DNA of 64,000 nucleotides from contig JANRJS010000008.1 of the NCBI GenBank assembly GCA_033763835.1, forward strand, positions 1-64,000, read 5' to 3'. Both the position numbers and the translations under genes were made by a program. Every line of letters starts with the position of its first letter. Position 1 is the first letter of the stretch. Below, piece after piece: positions 33,712 to 42,177 of the stretch. The stretch is from JAPKYZ01 sp033763835 (GTDB taxonomy: Bacteria > Acidobacteriota > Terriglobia > Bryobacterales > Bryobacteraceae). The notes under the pieces were generated by a model. That model saw nothing but the letters and a program-made list of their open reading frames with translations. It had not been told where the DNA came from and searched no databases.

Positions 33712-34524
33712 TTAAGCTCTTCGCCTCACGAATACGAGACCGGCGAGCGCCGCCCCCATGAGCGCATAGGTCGAAGGCTCCGGCACGACGTTGACGGGCG
33801 GAACATCGCGAAACGCTTTGATCTGCCATGCCAGCGCCGATCCGCCCGGGGCGGTTCCCAACCAGTCGAGCGTCGTCTTGCCGGTGACGCTAAAGTCGCC
33901 CGTGATGTTCGCGACGACAACGTTGTTCACGACGCTTCCGCCGCCGATGACGTTATCGAACGCGGTTGCCGCGGGAATGCCTACTCCGTCGATCTTGAGA
34001 TCGGTGAGTGTCGCCTTGGATTGCGTCGTCGAAGCGGTCGCTTCGGCGCGGGTGCGGAACGCGAGGAGATTTACGTCGCCCGCGAGCACATCGGTAAACG
34101 ACGCTTGGTAGAAGATGGCGAGCGGCGAACTCAGGGTGAAGGTAATGGTGTTGCCCGCGCGGCGCAACTCGAAATCGACCAGAACGTTCATCATGCCCGC
34201 GCCGCCCCAAACGTACTGAATCGATCCCGACGACGGGGAAAGCGCCCCGCTACTAGTGGGCGGCGTCGAATCCGGCGGATTGTTGCGATGCAGGCCGATT
34301 TCGTTGTCGCCCGTGCCCGCGTTGTTGCCGATACGGCCCTGCGGGGAGAAGACTTCGTAGGTGTAATCGACGGCTCCGGGCGGGCAAGGGCAAAGTCCGA
34401 AGCCCGGCGCTCCGAGAGACTTCATGTAATCGTTGAACGCGGCGTCGTTACCGACGTTGCCAACAATTAGCGCCGCGGGCAGGGTGGCGGAAATCGCCAC
34501 AAAGATTGCGATGAATCGAATCAT
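33712..34524 (-). CDS. PEP-CTERM sorting-signal protein
   Basis: The 270-residue protein has a signal peptide (about residues 1-18), a Cys pair (CPC, near 45), a beta-sandwich body and a C-terminal VPEPSTYALMGAALAG helix with RRRA tail. It is likely exported and sorted by an exosortase. It converges on the sulfatase with no gap. Confidence 0.88.
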   Translation of the reverse strand: MIRFIAIFVAISATLPAALIVGNVGNDAAFNDYMKSLGAPGFGLCPCPPGAVDYTYEVFSPQGRIGNNAGTGDNEIGLHRNNPPDSTPPTSSGALSPSSGSIQYVWGGAGMMNVLVDFELRRAGNTITFTLSSPLAIFYQASFTDVLAGDVNLLAFRTRAEATASTTQSKATLTDLKIDGVGIPAATAFDNVIGGGSVVNNVVVANITGDFSVTGKTTLDWLGTAPGGSALAWQIKAFRDVPPVNVVPEPSTYALMGAALAGLVFVRRRA

Positions 34525-34599
34525 ACGACCAGATTAGGGACTATATCCGTGCAAAATCGAGTCCCAACGGTACCGTTTTCCGGGTTGGCCGTACCGGAA

Positions 34600-35307
34600 C
34601 TAGCGCTGCGTAAGCCCGCCATCGACAGTCAGGATCTGCCCTGTAATGAACGAACTAGCGTTTAGGAAGTAGCTTACGGCACTCGCCACTTCGTCCCCCG
34701 TCCCGGCGCGTCCGGCGGGCGTTCGCCGGATCAGTGCCGCCACATCCGGTTCGGACTCCTCGCCGAACGGAATCACTCCCGGGGCCACCGAATTCACGCT
34801 AATCTTCGGCGCCCAGGCGACGGCTAGGGCGCGGGTCATGTGAATTACGCCAGCCTTCGACGCGCAGTAATGCGCGTGCCGCGCCCATGGACGGATACCG
34901 CCCATCGAGCTGAGTGTCACGATTCGGCCTTCGCCCGCCGTGGCCAGAATCAGCTTCGCCGCCTGCTGGCAACAGAAGAACGTCGCCTTGAGATTCACCG
35001 AGTGGATGAAGTCCCAATCGGCCTCCGTAATTTCAAGCGGATCGAACTCCGTGAATCGCGCCGCGTTTGCCACCAGAGCGTCGAGCTTTCCCTGTTTTTC
35101 GCCGATCTGTTCGAACATGCGCGCGATTTCGGCGACGCTTTCGAGATTGGCCTGGAAAATCGGCGATCCACCACAGTCGGCGGCCGTGCGCTCGGCTTCG
35201 GCGCGCGATCCATGGAAGTGGATCAGCACGCGATGGCCTTCCGCCGCGAGCTTTAGCGCGATCACCCGCCCGATTCGCTTCGCCGCGCCGGTCACCAGGA
35301 CGGTCAT
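34600..35307 (-). CDS. Short-chain dehydrogenase, FabG/pteridine-reductase-like
   Basis: The 235-residue protein has TGAAKRIG (6-13) for NADP(H), NAAR (81-84), Ser134 and the YCASK motif (Tyr147, Lys151). GRAGTGDEVA and TGQILTVDGG near the C-terminus are standard. The K-R-I-G in the cofactor loop is like pteridine reductases, but 3-oxoacyl reduction is equally possible. It is divergent from a small secreted protein gene. Confidence 0.88.
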   Translation of the reverse strand: MTVLVTGAAKRIGRVIALKLAAEGHRVLIHFHGSRAEAERTAADCGGSPIFQANLESVAEIARMFEQIGEKQGKLDALVANAARFTEFDPLEITEADWDFIHSVNLKATFFCCQQAAKLILATAGEGRIVTLSSMGGIRPWARHAHYCASKAGVIHMTRALAVAWAPKISVNSVAPGVIPFGEESEPDVAALIRRTPAGRAGTGDEVASAVSYFLNASSFITGQILTVDGGLTQR

Positions 35308-35355
35308 GCGGACGATGGTACCAGGACCGGTTTGTGTTCAATTGTTACGAAATCA

Positions 35356-35384
35356 TTGCAATTTTGATTCGTTAGAGTTACAAT
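35356..35384 (+). promoter_or_regulatory. Sigma-70-type promoter for the 35404 gene
   Basis: TTGCAA (35356-35361), a 17-nt spacer and TACAAT (35379-35384) match the consensus well in a locally AT-rich region. Initiation near 35391 would give a leader of about 13 nt before ATG 35404. Confidence 0.5.
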
Positions 35385-35403
35385 TCTGCCAAGTAGTTGC
35401 CTT

Positions 35404-35712
35404 ATGAACACTTTAGCCATCGCCGTTTTCGCCCAATTAGTTTCGGTCCCGGACCGCGCCGTTGTCGCCGAAGAGTACCGGTCGAAGATCGTGTTGGACA
35501 TGCCCGCGATGAACTCGGCGACGGTGGCCGAGGCTCGGCGGGCGATGTTCGAGCGGAAGTATCAGGCGTTGGTGAAGGCGATGAACGCCTTCGCCGAGAA
35601 GTACAACGACTCGAAGGGGAACACCTGGCCGGTGAAGGAAGTAGAGGCCGTGCGGAAGGCGTTCCGCGATCTGGAAAAGTTGGAGCCGGGGTTCGAATCC
35701 GCGCGGCGCTAG
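35404..35712 (+). CDS. Small secreted hypothetical protein (102 aa)
   Basis: I do not recognise the family. A short hydrophobic N-terminus (MNTLAIAVFAQLVSV) may be a signal peptide. The rest is charged and helical (ARRAMFERKYQALVKAMNAF). It has a good promoter of its own but little sign of a Shine-Dalgarno. Confidence 0.55.
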   Translation: MNTLAIAVFAQLVSVPDRAVVAEEYRSKIVLDMPAMNSATVAEARRAMFERKYQALVKAMNAFAEKYNDSKGNTWPVKEVEAVRKAFRDLEKLEPGFESARR

Positions 35713-35749
35713 GCCTGTTCATGTAGACTAGCGGTCCGGGGAACCTATA

Positions 35750-36523
35750 ATGCTCGGGGCGATCGCGGGCGACGTCATCGGATCGGTCTACGAAGGCAAT
35801 CCAATCAAGACGAAAGATTTCCCTCTGTTCGGCCCACGTTCGACCTTTACAGACGATTCCGTTCTCAGCGCCGCGGTCGCAAGTTGGATTCTCGATGGCG
35901 GCGACCTCGTTTCCATAGTTCGCCGGTATGCGCAGGTCTACCCAAATCGAGGTTATGGTGCCTCCTTCCAAGAATGGTTGGAGACTCGATCTCACCAACC
36001 GTATGGTAGTTTCGGCAACGGTTCGGCAATGCGGGTGAGTCCGGTCGGGTGGGCTTTCGGCACGATTGAAGAGACTCTCGATCGGGCGGCCGGGAGCGCG
36101 GCGATAACGCACAATCATCCCGAGGGAATTCGAGGAGCGCAGGCCACCGCCGCCGCAGTCTTCTTTGCGCGCCAGACGCGGGACAAAGAGCTGATTAAGG
36201 CGGAGGTAGAGCGGCGGTTTGGCTACGATTTGAGCCATCCGCTCGACGAAATTCGGCCTGGATACTCTTTCGATGTGACCTGCCAAGGAACCGTGCCGCA
36301 GGCTCTCCGCGCATTTCTCGAATCGAAGGATTACGAGGACGCCGTTCGCAACGCAATCTCCTTAGGGGGCGACGCCGACACATTAGCGGCGATCGCCGGA
36401 TCCGTGGCTGAAGCCTACTACGGATCGGTTCCGCCCGCCATTGAGACTCAGGTGATTCAGCGGCTCGACGAGGGGCTAATCGCGACCATTCGCCGCTTTC
36501 AAGGTAAGTTTTTGTCTCGCTAA
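35750..36523 (+). CDS. ADP-ribosylglycohydrolase family protein
   Basis: The 257-residue protein has the metal-binding motifs of the ARH family: GAIAGDVIGS (3-12), FTDDSVLS (33-40) and SLGGDADTLAAIAG (204-217). Such enzymes remove ADP-ribose from proteins, as in dinitrogenase reductase activation, or from other substrates. GGGGA lies about 8 nt before ATG 35750. No ADP-ribosyltransferase partner is nearby. Its stop overlaps the convergent hydrolase stop by 4 nt. Confidence 0.9.
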   Translation: MLGAIAGDVIGSVYEGNPIKTKDFPLFGPRSTFTDDSVLSAAVASWILDGGDLVSIVRRYAQVYPNRGYGASFQEWLETRSHQPYGSFGNGSAMRVSPVGWAFGTIEETLDRAAGSAAITHNHPEGIRGAQATAAAVFFARQTRDKELIKAEVERRFGYDLSHPLDEIRPGYSFDVTCQGTVPQALRAFLESKDYEDAVRNAISLGGDADTLAAIAGSVAEAYYGSVPPAIETQVIQRLDEGLIATIRRFQGKFLSR

Positions 36524-37413
36524 CTTCGCAAATACTTCTCGAAGAAGGCGAGCGTCCGCTCCCAAGCGAGTTTCGCCGCCGCCGGATCGTAGCGCGGGGT
36601 TGTGTCGTTGTGGAAGCCGTGATTCGTGTTCTCGTACATATGCGCCGTGTAGGTCGCTTTGTTCGCTTTGAGCGCTTCCTCGAACGCCGGCCAACCATTG
36701 TTGATCCGCGTATCGAGCGATGCGTACTGTAGCAATAGCGGAGCCTTGATCCTCGGCACGTCCGCAGCGGGGGCTTGGCTGCCATAGAACGGTACTCCGG
36801 CATTCAGATCGGCGCCCATGCGCACGGCCAGCGTGTTGACGATCCCGCCGCCGAAACAGAAGCCGACCGCGCCCACTTTGCCGTTCGAATCCGGACGAGC
36901 CTTCAGCCATCGCGCCGCCGCGACGAAATCTTCGGCCATCTTGGGACGGTCCACTTTCTGGAACATCGCTCCGCCTTGCTCGTCGTTACCGGGATAGCCG
37001 CCGACGCTCGTCAATCCGTCGGGGGCAAACGCCAGGAAGTTCGCCGTGGCCACGCGGCGCGCGACGTCTTCGATGTAGGGATTCAGTCCGCGATTTTCGT
37101 GTACCACCAGCACTCCGGGCAACTTGCCGGAAGCGTTCGCCGGACGCACGAAATAGCCGCGAATCGACCCGTGACCGTTCGGCGAATCGACAGTGGTGTA
37201 CTCGGCTTTGATGCGTGCGTCGTCTTTCGGCACCTGCTGCGCCCACGCGTAATTGGGGCGAAGCGCCTCAAACAAAGCGGTAGCGGTCACCGTTCCTGTG
37301 GCGAACCGCTGCGCACCGTCCAAGAACGCCCGGCGGTCAATGTCGCCGTGGACATACAGGTCGAATAAGTCGAGTAACTCCTGGGGAAATTCCGAAGCGG
37401 ACCGGCGAGTCAT
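36520..37413 (-). CDS. Dienelactone hydrolase family protein
   Basis: The 297-residue protein has the family catalytic triad Cys186 (GFCFGGG), Asp234 (LDTRIN) and His265 (NHGFHND), with Glu107 in HENRGL. The N-terminal IDRRAFLDGA region is a conserved extension that resembles a Tat signal but lies 25 residues in. The enzyme hydrolyses dienelactones or related esters; no ring-cleavage genes are nearby. Confidence 0.92.
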   Translation of the reverse strand: MTRRSASEFPQELLDLFDLYVHGDIDRRAFLDGAQRFATGTVTATALFEALRPNYAWAQQVPKDDARIKAEYTTVDSPNGHGSIRGYFVRPANASGKLPGVLVVHENRGLNPYIEDVARRVATANFLAFAPDGLTSVGGYPGNDEQGGAMFQKVDRPKMAEDFVAAARWLKARPDSNGKVGAVGFCFGGGIVNTLAVRMGADLNAGVPFYGSQAPAADVPRIKAPLLLQYASLDTRINNGWPAFEEALKANKATYTAHMYENTNHGFHNDTTPRYDPAAAKLAWERTLAFFEKYLRS

Positions 37414-37510
37414 CCCGACAAGCTACCACAATAGGTATCGAAGCAGGATTTTAGAAAAATTTGATGTCTCGCCGAGGATTCTCTTCGGCATCGGCCGTCA
37501 CAATTTAGTC

Positions 37511-39067
37511 ATGACCACGTTCGTTCTGTTGTTCGTAGCCGCCCACGATCACGCGGCCCACTCGACGCCCGCCAATCTGAAACCGGTGGTGTTGCTGCCC
37601 GGCATGGGCAAGCACTCGGTTCCGGCGAGTAAGAATTCCGAGGCTCAGAAGTTCTTCGACCAAGGCCTCAATCTGATGTACGGCTTCAACCGCTTCGAAG
37701 CGAAGCGGAGTTTCGAAAAGGCCGCCGAACTCGATCCCGAGAGCGAACTGGCGCGTTGGGGCGTCGCCATGGCTCAGGGTCCGTATCTCAACATGGACAT
37801 GGACGGCTACGACATGAAGGCGTATTGCGTGGCGCTTGCCGGGCTGAAGCATCGCTATGCCGTCGCCGCGCGCACGCGTTGCGAAAATCCGAAAGGCGAC
37901 GCGGCTTATATCGCGGCGATGCGACGGCTGACGATCCAGTATCCCGACGATCTGGAAGCGCAAACGCTGCTCGCCGAAGCGCTGATGATTCCCACGCGGT
38001 GGGCTTGGTTTAACGCGGCGGGCGTGCCCGCGCCCGGCATGGACGAGGCGATTCGCGTGCTTGAAAACGTGATGCGCCGCAACCCCGATCATCCGGGCGC
38101 CAATCACCTCTACATCCACGCGGTCGAGATGTCGAAAACTCCCGAGCGCGCCATCCCGGCTTCGCAACGGTTGATGGGAGTGGTACCTGGAGCGGGTCAC
38201 TTAGTGCACATGCCGGGCCACATCTGGCAGCGCATCGGCGATTACGAAATGTCGGCTTCCGTAAACGAGCGCGCCGCCGAAATCGATCGCGATTACTTCG
38301 CCCGCACCGGCGCGACGCATACCGGTTACATGGGCTACTACGTCCACAACCTGCACTTCATCGCCGCCGCGCGCAGTATGCAAGGGCGCGGCGTGGATGC
38401 GCTGGTCGCCGCCAAACCGGTGGGCGAAGCGGCGCAACAGATGGTCGCCGTCATGCCCGACATGGCCGACATCTTCGTCCCCTATCCGTGGTTCGTGATG
38501 GAGCGCTTCCGGCGCTGGGACGAATTGCTCGCGTTACCCAAGCCCGATTCAAAGCTGCTCGTCTCGACCGCGCTGTGGCACTGGTCGCGGGCGATGGCGC
38601 TGGCCGGTCAAGGTAAGGATGCGAGCGAAGAACAGGCCGCTTTCGAGAAGGCGCGTCTGGCGGTTCCAGCGAAACGCATGTGGATGAATAGCTCCGTTGC
38701 GGCGGTGCTGAGTGTTGCCTCCGATGTCCTGAAAGGCCGCACGGCGAAGACTCCGGCGCTGGCGGTGACGGCGTTTCAATCGGCGGTGGCGAAGCAAGAC
38801 GCGCTGAGGTACGACGAGCCGCCGGTTTGGTACTACCCGGTACGCGAATCGCTGGGCGCGGCGTTGATGCGCGCGGGCCGGCACTCCGAAGCGGAGCGCG
38901 TGTTTCGACAGGGGCTCGACGAGACGCCGCGCAACGGCCGGCTGTTGTTCGGTCTACGCGAAGCGCTGAAAGCCCAGGGCAAGGACGAAGCCGCGCATTC
39001 GGTAAATCGCGAGTTCGAGGAAGCGTGGCGGCGCGCCGACACGAAGCTCTCTTTGGACACGATGTAA
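37511..39067 (+). CDS. Periplasmic TPR-repeat protein
   Basis: The 518-residue protein starts at ATG 37511 with a short hydrophobic N-terminus; the frame is open upstream. Repeated helix pairs are visible: SEAQKFFDQGLNLMYGFNR and EAKRSFEKAAELDPESELA, DEAIRVLENVMRRNPDHPGA, then HIWQRIGDYEMSASVNERA and HSEAERVFRQGLDETPRNG. Conserved His in ANHLYIHAVEMS and GHLVHMPGHIW suggests a metal site. The function is unknown; TPR folds bind proteins. Confidence 0.8.
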   Translation: MTTFVLLFVAAHDHAAHSTPANLKPVVLLPGMGKHSVPASKNSEAQKFFDQGLNLMYGFNRFEAKRSFEKAAELDPESELARWGVAMAQGPYLNMDMDGYDMKAYCVALAGLKHRYAVAARTRCENPKGDAAYIAAMRRLTIQYPDDLEAQTLLAEALMIPTRWAWFNAAGVPAPGMDEAIRVLENVMRRNPDHPGANHLYIHAVEMSKTPERAIPASQRLMGVVPGAGHLVHMPGHIWQRIGDYEMSASVNERAAEIDRDYFARTGATHTGYMGYYVHNLHFIAAARSMQGRGVDALVAAKPVGEAAQQMVAVMPDMADIFVPYPWFVMERFRRWDELLALPKPDSKLLVSTALWHWSRAMALAGQGKDASEEQAAFEKARLAVPAKRMWMNSSVAAVLSVASDVLKGRTAKTPALAVTAFQSAVAKQDALRYDEPPVWYYPVRESLGAALMRAGRHSEAERVFRQGLDETPRNGRLLFGLREALKAQGKDEAAHSVNREFEEAWRRADTKLSLDTM

Positions 39068-39125
39068 ACCGGACACTTTGCCACTGGGGACCGCGTTTCG
39101 TAAGCTCGGTGCGCGACCATGGATC

Positions 39126-40439
39126 ATGGTCACCGCCCAGGATTTCGAGGTCCGGTCTTTGGGAGCGCGGCGGTTCCCCTCGCCGCTCTCCTCCACCATG
39201 CGGTTCACGCGCGACGATCAGCGCGTACCGCTCGATATCGACATTCGGGACGGATACGAATTCCGTCCCGATTTTTCGTTCGAGCGCGCCGGAGCTCGCG
39301 AAAACCTGTTCTTCGATCCCGAGCAGGTTCGTTCGGCGATCGTCACTTGCGGCGGGTTGTGCCCGGGTCTAAACAACGTCATCCGGTCGATCGTCATGCA
39401 ACTACGGCACGGCTATGGATCGCCCGAAGTGTTCGGTATCCGTTACGGCTACGGCGGGCTCGACCCCGACCGCGGCGGCGAACCGGCGATGCTCTATCCC
39501 GAGATGGTTTCCGAGATTCACAAGCAAGGCGGATCGCTGCTGGGCAGTTCGCGCGGGCCGGTGGACGCGAAGCGCATCGTCGAGTTTCTGCGCCGCCGCC
39601 GCATCAACATCCTGTTCGCCATCGGCGGCGACGGCACGCAGCGCGGGGCGCTGGATATCGACGCAGCGGCGCGCGACGAAGGCTACGCGCTCTCCGTAAT
39701 CGGCGTTCCCAAGACCATCGACAACGACATCCCGTATGTGTTCCGCACGTTCGGTTATCTGACCGCCGTCGAGAAAAGCGCGGAGGTGATCGAGAGCGCG
39801 CACAACGAAGCTCGCGGCGTGCAACGCGGGATTGGATTAGTGAAACTGATGGGCCGTCACGCCGGTTACATCGCGGCGGGCGCGACGCTTACGAGTCAGG
39901 AAGTGAATTACTGTCTCATTCCCGAGGTTCCTTTCTATCTGGAAGGTCCGGGTGGATTGTTCGACTTACTTGCAAAACGCCTCGCCATCCGAAGTCACGC
40001 CGTGATTGTCGTGGCCGAAGGCGCGGGGCAGCATCTGCTTGAAGAGGACCGTCGCGGCCGCGACGCTTCCGGCAATCCGCGTTTCGGCGATATCGGGGTA
40101 TTTCTGGCGGGCGCGATCCGGGAGTATTTTTCTCGCCGCGGCGAACCGGTGGAATTGAAGTATCTCGACCCGAGTTACTACATTCGCGCCGCTCCCGCGA
40201 ATTCGTCCGACGCACTGGCTTGCGATCAACTCGCGCGCAACGCCGTGCACGCGGCGATGGCGGGCAAGACGGGTATCGTCGTAGGGCTGTGGCACGGCGT
40301 GATGACCCACGTGCCCATCTCGCTAATCGCCAAATCGAGCAAGCGTCTCACCGAGGATGGCGAGGTTTGGCAGAGCGTATTGAAGACTACCGGCCAACCG
40401 GCGAGGATCGGGTTTCCGCCGGTGGACGATCCGCACTAA
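39126..40439 (+). CDS. pfkA: ATP-type 6-phosphofructokinase
   Basis: The 437-residue protein starts best at ATG 39126 (the frame also opens at TTG 39078). It has GGLCPGLN, GGDGTQRG (167-174) and PKTIDND (195-201). The Gly after GGD, rather than Asp, predicts ATP instead of pyrophosphate as donor, although overall length and PKTIDND resemble the long PPi-related group. It phosphorylates fructose 6-phosphate in glycolysis. The 3' end overlaps the convergent hydrolase gene by 53 nt. Confidence 0.88.
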   Translation: MVTAQDFEVRSLGARRFPSPLSSTMRFTRDDQRVPLDIDIRDGYEFRPDFSFERAGARENLFFDPEQVRSAIVTCGGLCPGLNNVIRSIVMQLRHGYGSPEVFGIRYGYGGLDPDRGGEPAMLYPEMVSEIHKQGGSLLGSSRGPVDAKRIVEFLRRRRINILFAIGGDGTQRGALDIDAAARDEGYALSVIGVPKTIDNDIPYVFRTFGYLTAVEKSAEVIESAHNEARGVQRGIGLVKLMGRHAGYIAAGATLTSQEVNYCLIPEVPFYLEGPGGLFDLLAKRLAIRSHAVIVVAEGAGQHLLEEDRRGRDASGNPRFGDIGVFLAGAIREYFSRRGEPVELKYLDPSYYIRAAPANSSDALACDQLARNAVHAAMAGKTGIVVGLWHGVMTHVPISLIAKSSKRLTEDGEVWQSVLKTTGQPARIGFPPVDDPH

Positions 40440-41130
40440 TTGGCGTCTCGATCGCCGTCAAGATATGCATCTCGACTAACTTCCATACCTCGGGGTCGTA
40501 TTCGAGCTGTAAGTGACCTTTCGTAAAGGTCCGGCGTACCCAAGGTTCCGTTTCTAAATCGATCGACTTCCCTTTGTAGCGAAACCGGTAGTTACCCAGA
40601 ATTTTCGTGCGCGAAGGATCGGCGGCCTTGATTTCCGGCTCGCCCACGACCGGCCAACTGTCGCGCTGGAAGAAGTTGACCGCGCTCGCCACATTGGCGG
40701 GGATGAGTACATCGTCCGGACCGACGCTATCGATGAGAACCGCCAGACGAACGGCATAGCCGCGTTCGCCGAGCCAACGTGCGAACCGCACGGTCGCCGA
40801 ACCGCCGAGCGAGTTTCCGTAAATCACGATACGCGCCGTCGTAGGGTCGGGAAATGCGCGCGTTACCAACTCTTCGGCGAGCGCCATCTTGTGGTTCTCG
40901 ACGGTCTCGACATGCACGCCTGGAATCGCGCGGTCGCGAAGTTTCAACGCGATGCGGCGAACAATGCGCTGCGGCGCATCCCAACGTTCCCAACCTCCCA
41001 CCACTCCGACTACTAGCGTGTTCCCATCGGGCAGCGGAAGAGGAGTCGTAAAGTCGTCGAAAACCTGGTTCTTGCTGTCGGCACGCACGACTAGCAACGT
41101 GGCTGCGAACGCAAGCGCGAATTTACCCAC
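40387..41130 (-). CDS. Exported alpha/beta-hydrolase-like protein
   Basis: The 247-residue protein starts at GTG 41130 with a signal peptide (MGKFALAFAATLLVVRA); the frame is open far upstream but that is shadow coding. IVIYGNSLGGSATVRFA near residue 90 is a nucleophile-elbow pattern (Gly-Asn-Ser-Leu-Gly). The C-terminal part is basic, with a final His and acid not clearly placed. The function is unknown. Confidence 0.7.
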   Translation of the reverse strand: MGKFALAFAATLLVVRADSKNQVFDDFTTPLPLPDGNTLVVGVVGGWERWDAPQRIVRRIALKLRDRAIPGVHVETVENHKMALAEELVTRAFPDPTTARIVIYGNSLGGSATVRFARWLGERGYAVRLAVLIDSVGPDDVLIPANVASAVNFFQRDSWPVVGEPEIKAADPSRTKILGNYRFRYKGKSIDLETEPWVRRTFTKGHLQLEYDPEVWKLVEMHILTAIETPISADRPPAETRSSPVGR

Positions 41131-41184
41131 GTTTTTGTGATGCGGTCCATCGTGTTCCGGTTGCGCTTTGCTACAGTCGAACCC

Positions 41185-42162
41185 GTGTTGAAAGGATGCG
41201 TGGTGGGGTGCGGGTTTTTCTCGCAGTTTCAGGTAGCGGCTTGGCGGCGAATGCCCGATGTCGAACTCGTGGGGTTGTGCGACGCCGATCCGGCGAAAGC
41301 GGCGCGCTTCGGTGTGGGTCGTGTGTATAACGATCTCGCGACGATGCTCGACGCGGAAAAGCCTGACTTTCTCGATATCGTGACCAGGCCCGAACAGCAC
41401 CTGCCGATGGCGAGACTGGCGGCGGAACGCGGCGTATCCGTGTTGTGCCAAAAGCCGTTCGCGCCCACGCAGCCGGAAGCTCGCGACATTGTCGAAGCGT
41501 GCCGCGGCGTCCGATTGATGGTGAACGAGAACTGGCGGTTCCAGGCTTGGTATCGCGAAATCAAGCGGTTGCTCCATGGGGATACGATCGGCAAGCCGTT
41601 CGCTTTCCGCTTCGTCCATCGCGCGAACGACGGGTTACTCGACCCTCCATATCCGAATCAACCTTACTTTTCGAGTTATCCGAAATTTCTGATTTACGAA
41701 ACGCTGATTCATTACCTGGACACCGCTCGATACTTATTCGGCGACTTGTCCGTGTCCGCATGCGCGACCGCGAGAGTGAATCCGAAAATCGCCGGGGAGG
41801 ACTTAGCCTTGATTACCTTGCGAGGCGAAGCGATCACCGGAGCGATCGACGGCAACCGCTGCTCGCCGCTCGATGAACCGGGCGATGCGATGGGCAACCT
41901 GCGGATTGATGGGATAGGTGGAACGTTGTGGCTCGCCGCCGACGGTCGAATTACGATCGAGCCGCGCGGCGGCGTACGGCGCGAACATACTTACTCGATT
42001 CCCACCGAAGGCTATCGCGGCGACAGTTGCTACAACACGCAACGTCATTTCATCGACTGCCTGATCGCCGGCCGCGAGTTCGAAACCAACGGTCCGGATT
42101 ATCTGAAGTCGATGCAACTGGTCGAGGACTGTTACGCGCGGGCCGAGTCGAACCCGCGATAA
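41185..42162 (+). CDS. Gfo/Idh/MocA-family oxidoreductase
   Basis: The protein is about 325 residues. It begins with the Rossmann motif VVGCGFFSQF immediately after GTG 41185, which is the preferred start; GTG 41137 is possible but adds unconserved residues. CQKPFAPT carries the typical Lys-Pro of the NAD domain. The C-terminal half is the substrate-binding alpha/beta domain. It oxidises or reduces a sugar or sugar-like substrate with NAD(P). It precedes the second DUF1592 cassette by 15 nt and is probably in its operon. Confidence 0.85.
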   Translation: MLKGCVVGCGFFSQFQVAAWRRMPDVELVGLCDADPAKAARFGVGRVYNDLATMLDAEKPDFLDIVTRPEQHLPMARLAAERGVSVLCQKPFAPTQPEARDIVEACRGVRLMVNENWRFQAWYREIKRLLHGDTIGKPFAFRFVHRANDGLLDPPYPNQPYFSSYPKFLIYETLIHYLDTARYLFGDLSVSACATARVNPKIAGEDLALITLRGEAITGAIDGNRCSPLDEPGDAMGNLRIDGIGGTLWLAADGRITIEPRGGVRREHTYSIPTEGYRGDSCYNTQRHFIDCLIAGREFETNGPDYLKSMQLVEDCYARAESNPR

Positions 42163-42177
42163 ACTTGGGGCGAAGCG

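Noticed and set aside
35690..35700. GGTTCGAATCC, a T-arm-like tRNA motif
   Set aside because: It lies inside the coding sequence of the 35404 gene; the flanking bases do not form a proper 5-bp stem and no acceptor or anticodon arms were found.
35746..35751. TATAAT next to the ADP-ribosylglycohydrolase start
   Set aside because: It overlaps the ATG itself, so it cannot be the -10 box for that start; a good ribosome-binding site lies upstream.
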